Position numbers and translations under genes: made by a program
Part shown: positions 1 through 7,300 of the stretch, in pieces
How positions within the stretch are numbered: the first letter of the stretch is position 1
How the letters are laid out: every line of letters begins with the position of its first letter
Notes under the pieces: model-generated
The model's input: only the letters and a program-made list of their open reading frames with translations
Told to the model about the DNA's origin: nothing
The model's database searches: none
DNA from: Rhodopirellula sp.
GTDB lineage: Bacteria > Planctomycetota > Planctomycetia > Pirellulales > Pirellulaceae
Reading direction: 5' to 3'
Length of the DNA stretch: 9,538 bases
Assembly (NCBI GenBank): GCA_003513555.1
Contig: DOPG01000256.1
Location: forward strand, 1 to 9,538

Positions 1-1257
1 GTCATCATGGCTGATGACTTAGGTTACGGGGACTTGCAGTGCTATGGTCACCCGCGGGTCAAGACACCTAACATTGACCAACTGGCGCGGGACGGCGTGC
101 GTTTCACTCAGCACTATGCAAACGGTCCAGAATGCAGTCCGACACGGACGGCTTTCCTGACTGGCAAGTACCAACAATTCGCAGGTGGTCTTGAGTGTGC
201 GATCGGAACAGGAAATGTCGGACGGTACGACGATGCCATTCGTTTAGCAAACCAGCACGATCTGGGCCTGCCAGCCAATCAGACCGTACTTCCCACTCTC
301 GTCACGCAACAGGGCTACCGTTCTGCAGTCCTCGGAAAATGGCATCTCGGCTACGAACCAAAGTTCAACCCGAAAACACATGGCTGGCACGAGTTCTTTG
401 GTTATCTGGGCGGTAACGTCCACTATTTCAATCATCGTGAAACCAGTGACCTTCATGTTCTATTTTCCGATGACTTGCCAATCTACCGCGACGGGTACAT
501 GACAGATTTGATCACGGAATCGTCGGTCAAGTTCATAGAAAAAACCAAGGAGCCTTATCTACTTTTTATCTCCCACGAATCGCCCCATTTTCCATTTCAA
601 GGCCCATCCGATACCGCAAAGAACGTGACCAGTGAAAACTGGATGGACCTCGATCAAGATGCCTACGTCGCGATGATCGAATCGCTTGACAGCAGTGTGG
701 GTCAGATTGTGAATGCAGTCGAGCAAGCCGGACAACGAGACAACACGGCCATCGTTTTTGTGTCGGATAATGGTGGTTTTGCAAATGCTGCCAACATGGG
801 GTCACTGCGTGGGGCAAAAAGCACGACATTTGAGGGTGGAATCCGGGTGCCTTTGATCATCAGTTGGCCCGCAAAGATACAATCTGGTCAAACATGTGAC
901 CAAGTCTGCATCACGTTTGACCTAACCAAGTCGATCCTGAATCTGGCCGGTGCTGAAAATCAGCCCGAGCAACTCGACGGATACGACATCATTTCCCACC
1001 TTGTTGAACGAAAGCCAAACTCTCCCCGAACTCTTTTCTGGCGGGGAAAACGTGGCGAAAGGGTTTGGAAAGCTGTCCGTCATGGTGACCAAAAATTGGT
1101 GATCAAGTCCGGAGAACCCGATCAGATCAAATCAGTTTTTGATCTCTCCAATGACCCGGCCGAACAACACGACCTTAAAACTACCAACCCGAAGCTGACG
1201 CTTCAGTTGATGGGCCTACTGCAAAGCTGGGAATCGAGCCTCAATCCAAAACGCTAG
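1..1257 (+). CDS. Cys-type (formylglycine) sulfatase, 5'-truncated by the window edge
   Basis: This is a family S1 (alkaline-phosphatase superfamily) sulfatase that hydrolyses sulfate esters. The reading frame is open from base 1 (V-I-M-A-D-D), so the ATG at 7 is probably internal: the usual leader and the strand before the DD motif lie off-window. Numbering from that Met, D3-D4 are the first Ca2+ ligands. C43-S-P-T-R47 is the core of the catalytic signature; C43 (bases 133-135) would be converted to formylglycine by an FGE enzyme. G103-YRSAVLGKWH-113 matches the second sulfatase signature with K111 and H113. H190-ESP-H194 supplies active-site histidines, D254-N255-G-G completes the metal site, and K271 follows in RGAK. 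The C-terminal subdomain carries the common V377-FDLSNDPAEQHDL motif. The visible 418 codons suit a family of about 450-550 residues. The E before C43 departs from the strict PROSITE pattern, but the core is intact. The substrate is unknown, although planctomycete paralogues often act on sulfated polysaccharides. Secretion is inferred from the family because no signal peptide is visible. The gene converges on its neighbour, so it is not in an operon with it. Confidence 0.96.
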   Translation, partial: VIMADDLGYGDLQCYGHPRVKTPNIDQLARDGVRFTQHYANGPECSPTRTAFLTGKYQQFAGGLECAIGTGNVGRYDDAIRLANQHDLGLPANQTVLPTLVTQQGYRSAVLGKWHLGYEPKFNPKTHGWHEFFGYLGGNVHYFNHRETSDLHVLFSDDLPIYRDGYMTDLITESSVKFIEKTKEPYLLFISHESPHFPFQGPSDTAKNVTSENWMDLDQDAYVAMIESLDSSVGQIVNAVEQAGQRDNTAIVFVSDNGGFANAANMGSLRGAKSTTFEGGIRVPLIISWPAKIQSGQTCDQVCITFDLTKSILNLAGAENQPEQLDGYDIISHLVERKPNSPRTLFWRGKRGERVWKAVRHGDQKLVIKSGEPDQIKSVFDLSNDPAEQHDLKTTNPKLTLQLMGLLQSWESSLNPKR

Positions 1258-1317
1258 CCGCAGGATTTCCAACCGTTTGAGAGCTATTTCTCTACCGACG
1301 AGCGTTCTACGAGCAAC

Positions 1318-1345
1318 GGAGGACCTGAGAATCAGGGTCCTTTTG
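1318..1345 (+). terminator. Rho-independent-type terminator of the sulfatase gene, overlapping the end of the opposing CDS
   Basis: AGGACC (1320-1325) pairs with GGTCCT (1336-1341). The inner TGA (1326-1328) pairs with TCA (1332-1334) around a GAA loop, leaving one bulged G at 1335. TTTT follows directly (1341-1344), with a second T-run at 1348-1350. The order of stem then T-run fits transcription from the sulfatase, whose stop codon is about 60 bases upstream. The - strand side of the stem has no T-run, so it is a poor intrinsic terminator for the opposing gene. The stop codon of that gene (complement of 1332-1334) lies inside the stem. The rest of the 1258-1331 gap shows no other signal. 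The hairpin is seen directly; its activity is inferred. Confidence 0.7.
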
Positions 1346-4300
1346 GCTTTCGCTTAATCGGCGAACCTTGCCTTTTTATGGCTGGCAGGAGGGGTAATGC
1401 ACGGATCGTCTTGGGCGCGGAACCCGCCTGTGCCGCAGGCTTGGAAGATGTGGCGTTATTTATACTTGCTCTTCTCTGTCCCGCCGCCTCTGCACGCCGC
1501 CGGTACTCGGCTTCAGCCGCCGCTTTCTCCGACTCCAACTCAGTCATTCGCTTTAGCAAGCCTTGGTCCTTGCCAGCTAATTCTTTACCTGCTGCCAGCA
1601 GATCGCTTGCCATGCTTAACTCAACCAGCTGATTAAAAAGCTTGATCGCCGTGTCCGAGCCACTCGCCGACGCGGCATCTCTCACAAACTCACCAAACCG
1701 AACGTATGGCAAGTCGCCTTCCTGCTGCATACGGGTCTGCACCTCCACAGCTCGCGTCTTGAGCCCAGCTTTCCTAAACAGGTCGACGGCTACCAGATCC
1801 AACTTGGCTGTTTTCTGCAACAACGCCTCATCCACTACGCCGAGCGTTTCACGTGCGGATGCAGCGTCTCCAGCCTCCTGTTGTCGATACGCAATCGTAA
1901 GCAAAGCCTCTGCAATCGCGTCGCGGTTGACTGATTCGTCAGCACGCAGAGCATTTACGGTTTTGCTCGCCTGCTCAAGCCATTCCGACAATTTGCCTGC
2001 TGCTCCAGCATCAACTTCGGAAAACAGGTCCAGATAGTTTTTCCTGCTCAACACCCAAGGTCGCGCATTGCTTCGGTTCATGTAGTACTGAGACGCGTTT
2101 AAAAGACGCGGCACAAAAGGCTTTCCGCTCTGACGAAGTAATGCTCCAACGCACTCCGCCGCACGTTGGTAATCGCCATCAGCTGCAAAAACAGTCGCAC
2201 CCGAAATCAAGGTGTCGACATCATAGATATCATGAACCGCAACCTCGCCGGGGAAATCTCTTCTTGTAGCTTCAGCCGCATCCTTGGCTGGTTGCAACTC
2301 GAGCCGCAAGTCCAACACTGCGGGCAAAGCAAGCCGACGGTCATAAACAGTATTGAACATCGATTCGACAAGTTCGAGTAACTCATCACCCTCGTAGTAC
2401 TTTTTCGCGTCAGACACCAGAGCCGCAAAATGCCTCGCAGACTTCGAAGGGAAGAATGCACTCACTCGATATAGCATTGCCGCTGTATTCAGGTCACCCA
2501 CCTGTGCGTAAAGCGGAGCCAAACGCTGTGCCTCACTTCCGTTTTTAATCCCCAGTTGGCCCGCCAATGAATCGAGCACCCACTTATTGGACTGGTTGAT
2601 TAAGTCTGGATGTTCACTGACGAGTTTGAAGAACCCATCGAGCACACGCTGCGATCCTCTTCCTTCCTGAATGTCCTTGATCAATTCAGATAATACCAAC
2701 TCATCGCCCTTTTCGAGCCTTTCTGCCTGAAGAAGGCCAAGGGTCACTGCCTTCGCATTGCTTGGTGCGAGGAAACTTGACCGAACAATGCGGCGCATCT
2801 CGGGAAGGGCGTAGGGGTACTCCGCCAACATATCCCAAGCCGTGGGGCGAGGGACCGAGGCAGGCCGTGCGGCGGGTATGAATGTCGACAAACCGCCCCG
2901 CTTATTCAGACGTGCTTTTTCCGCTGCGTCAGCAGCCCTCTTCGCGGATTCGCGTTGTGCCTGTTCTGGATCCTGTTCCCCGGCATCTTTTGTTTTTGGG
3001 GTCGTTCTTGCCACAGGCCACGAAAAGTTCAGGGGCCTGCTGATTACCCTTGATCCGTACGGGCTGGAAGTCACAGGGGGCAGCGTTCTCCACATCGAAC
3101 GCATACCACGAAGCACCCCATCCTCATCACCCGCATCCAGTGCTTCCTTGACACCCTGAACACCTTTGGCGTACTTCTTTTCCGGTTTGGATTCTGATGT
3201 GCCCTTCGTACTACCGGTGGTGGTTTTTCCCTTCCGCGGCTTTGCTGGAACCGTTGCTGCAACGCCAGAGCTTGCCTTACCCGATTTTGCCTTACCAGAG
3301 CCCCCCGTCACACGCCCCGAGGTATTAGCAGTCCCGGATTTGGCGTCAACCACATTCTTCGCGGCTGCGTCCAACGCCTTCGGCCCAACAACCGTTTTGG
3401 CGGTTTTTCCCTCAGGCAGATCCACCGCTGGCTTGGATGCACCTTTGGTGGCAGTGGCTTCCTGCGGTTGCTTCTTTTTCTGGGATTCCTCATAGGCTTC
3501 ACGCTTATGCTCATCAACCACCCTCAAGTATTCCATGGAATTCACCCGATGTTCAACTGAATTCCACAAAGTCGAAAGCCGCGACCTGATCACATCCAAA
3601 TCCTTGACATGCTTGGCAGGGTCACTCACATCCGTTCTCACTTCTAAGGCTTTTAAGCGACTCACCTGCAACTCAATGTCCTGGTACACATTTTTTGGTC
3701 TCGCAGACGAACGCGATTTAGACAACGTGTATTTGGTCTCCTTTGGGAATTTTTCTCGCGCCTCGGCATACAGGCTCTCCATTACGTCAGTTGCGCGAAC
3801 CCTCGAAACTAATGAAATACGCTTGTCATAATCCGCAACCGACAATTCTTTCTTCTCGCCATCACCCTGCAACGCTTCCCAAACGGCGTCCGGATTATCT
3901 GTCAGAAGTTCTTTGAAAGCCCAAGTCCTTAGCCGCCTTAAATAACTATCACTGGCGGTTTCGAAAGGTGATCCGGTTTTAAACACCAATGCAATCCCAT
4001 CTTCTTTACTACCATTTTGGAACAGCATCATGCCTTTGACGATTTGCGCCATTTTGGCAATATTGGATTCACGTTTCATCACTTTGTCAGCGATTAATAG
4101 ATCCAGCATCTTTGTTGCCAATTCTATATTTCCGGGGCATGCCAATACGGTCCCGCTATGTGGCATGTAGTAAGAGCAGTAACGGAGGTAATTGTCTTGC
4201 AACGCAGCGTCTATTCCGTCTGTCATCGCTGCAAGCATCACCTTCTGTGTAGCTTCGTCAATAGGCTCTTTGAAACTGAACGGTACCCGAATCAACTCCT

Positions 4301-7300
4301 GTGGCAGACTCTTCGGAGTGACGCTGTCGAGCGTCTCTGCGAAGGCATCCGCTCGAATCGATTCCGGAAAGACCTTCATCGCGACAGGAAACGGAAACGA
4401 ATACCCAAGCCGGAGATTGCCCTTCTGAATAAGACTCAGCAACTCACCATCGGTGGGTTGGAGGTCTGCGACATAATCGCTCATTTCCGATAGCAACCAA
4501 AGGTAGTTGGTCAGCCTCTGTGGTTTCTGGCTTTGGAAGTTCGTCGCGTAACGCACAAGTTCAGTGAAACGCTCTTTCGGCAGAATCTCACGACACATGC
4601 TGTAAAAAGCGTTTTGGGTCTGAAATGTCTGGCGTGATATATTTGCTCTGGCCAATTGCAAAGCCAGGCCGTCGTCCCCGAGTGCAACAGCCAATCGCAT
4701 CCACATTCGAACGTCACCCAAACTAGAGCGTTCCTGCCGTACTGCCCGCCCATTCACGACCACATAGGATGGGCTGCCATTTCTACTAGAGACGCTTTTC
4801 TGATTCAGACGCCTCAACCATTCGAGCGAACGCTCTCGATCGTCTGCAAACCAAGCGGGCTGCAAGCCCTTCCACATCGCCGTTGGGCTCAGTTCAGCAT
4901 CGCCAGGTTCCACCTTCACATTACCAAGCACACCGTTTACTTTCGCTTGCTGCGACTCCGTGAGCCCCGGGAATCTTAGCAACCGCCGCAAACTGTCCCT
5001 TCGCCCCGCGCCTAAACGCAGGTTCACAACACTATTGAATAACGATTCATCCTCAGGAAATCGTTCTAATAACATCGAATCGATTTCCTCAATCGGCTCG
5101 AGCTGAGCTACTGCCATGTACATTCGTTGTAACTGGTTGAAGCGTTTCTCGATCCTTGGTGCCTCGGACAGCTCACTCGCGATTTTCTCGTCTGCTTGCA
5201 GTTTCGCTAACTGCTCAAGATCAGCCACAAGTCGTTCCCGCTGCTCCGCCAGCATCTCCCCCACCGCGTCATCTGGCACGGTGACCAACATACCCGTCAA
5301 CAACTCATCAGAGTACGTCTGGTATGAGTCTCGGTTATTACTCCAATAGCTATTCTGACTGTTCTTGGCGGCTTCGCGTGTTGTGAGTGGCGTTTGCGAC
5401 AATAGTAGATTTAAGCCGCTCTGATAGAACCGGAACGCAATCGCATCCTTGCGTTCACTCTCATTGAGTTTTGCAACGCGTGCCATGAGTGCGACATCGG
5501 AAGGGCTGGTCCGCAAAAGCCGATCATATCGAGCGAGAGCCTCTGGAATTTTCCCTGCCTTTTCAAAAATCTCCGCGACCTGGCGTTGGTAGCTTCGTGG
5601 ATCGGCAAGATTGCGAGCCATTCCAAATGTTCGTTCAGCACTTTGTGTGTCACCATCATCCAGGAATGCCTTGCCAAGATCCAAAAACACCTGAGGTGGC
5701 ATCAGTTCATTTAGACCAATCAAACGCCGTCCAAACGCGAAGAAAGGCAGATTTCCTTTGTTGGTGGGCCCCCGCGAGGAACTGGAGTAGTACACACCGC
5801 CCCTGATCTTGGACGACAGCTCCATACACTCACGGAGCACTGACAAACGCCTGCTACCGGAAACCGCCAAAGAGTTTTCCATCGCCCTTATCTGTCCGGC
5901 TTTATCATTCACTTCCGACGACAGGTCTGATAACAACTGGTACAGGTAATTTTTATCTTCACGTCCAGCAAGACGCTCAAGCGTGATCCGTCTCGCCCAT
6001 TGCATATTTCGACCCTTTGCCTCCATGTTCAAAAGGCCGTCGATGGCGATGGTAAACAGGTCATCACGCTCAGCGTTCTCTGCCAAATATTGGAACATTC
6101 CAACCGCACGGTCGGTCTGGTCATTTTCTTTGAGCAGATTGGCCAACAATAGATAGGATTCGATGCGGTCCGGGTGAGTTGCGATCGCTTGTCGATAAGC
6201 ATCAGCAGCTTCGTCTTTCATGCCAACGAGCGAAAGAACACCGGCTTCAAATTCACCGCCAATCGAGTCTTTTCCGTCGTCTGCAGACCTCAAATTCATC
6301 AGCACTTTTCGAGCATCCTGTGCCTTGCCGCGCTCCAGCATGCTCAAAGCAAGCTGCCGCAAATATTCAGTCTCTCCTTCTGGATCAACTTCAATCAACT
6401 GCTCAATCACCTTCTCGTAGTTCCAGTAATCGTTGCAGATTTGATAGATGCGACCCTTCTCCTGCAGCTGTTCAACCACATCCTTGCCGGTCTGCGACAT
6501 GTACTCTTCAGAAATTTCCGTAGCCGCCACGGAGTCATTGACACGCGAATAGATTCTCACCAACAAACCGGCTTCCCGAGAGTCCGCGGTACCATCGGAG
6601 AGTTTTTCCTCAATCTCGATGGCAATGTCAGCCAAGGTCCCCAATCGGCTTGCGACAGTCATCAATCGATCTTCCACATATCGGCGGCGGGGAATGGACG
6701 TAATTTTTCTCCACAGGGCCAGCCATTGATCCAATGCCTTATCCTCGTCACCTACTTCGCTGTATAGCCAAGCGAGCCGCATTTCCAAATCCTCGGCCAC
6801 AATCTCCCGAGTTGCGCGAATCGCTTCATTTACTTCAATCGCCTTATCCTGCCGCCCAATTCGCTCAAACGCACTCGCCAGCTCTGCACGCACGTCATCA
6901 CCAACGTCCTCGAGAGCTTGAACACGATTCAACGTCACTTCCGCGCCTTCAACATTTCCACGGCGTTGCTGCAGATCGGCCCAATACAACAAAGCTTGTC
7001 CATGATTCCTACGCAGTTCAAACATGCGTTCCACTGCTTTACTTGCCAAACGATCTAACCCCAATTCACCAAGGGTCTGAGCGGCATTCATCAACACAGA
7101 AACACGATCTGTCTGGGTCACATATTTGTCCCACAACTTGACTGCTTGTTCCTTATCACCTCGTTCCAACAGGATCTGAGTAAGTCCTCCCCGCCACGCT
7201 AATTCATCCGGCTCTGCCTCAATTAACTCGCGGTAGGTCGCGAGCATCTGTTCTATATTCCCAGCCTCACCCTCCAGTTCCAGCAATTCACGCCGCATTT

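Noticed and set aside
195..829. Short frames overlapping the sulfatase on both strands
   Set aside because: The sulfatase frame has all catalytic motifs in order across this region, and the alternatives have none.
3166..3495. + strand frame with a Pro/Val/Phe-rich, seemingly hydrophobic product
   Set aside because: It is the complement of the Lys/Thr/Gly-rich linker; antisense of AAG/AAA-rich sequence gives Phe and Leu codons. This is a composition artefact, not a membrane protein gene.
4130..4185. Cys-containing segment considered as a haem or metal-cluster site
   Set aside because: The two cysteines are 12 residues apart with no CxxCH or CxxC spacing, so no haem or cluster motif can be supported.
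6174..6767. 197-codon open frame on the + strand, the longest outside the two genes
   Set aside because: It is in exact codon register antisense to the giant CDS, where stops arise only opposite TTA, CTA or TCA sense codons. Those are rare here, so long open antisense frames are expected. The translation shows no domain and no start context.
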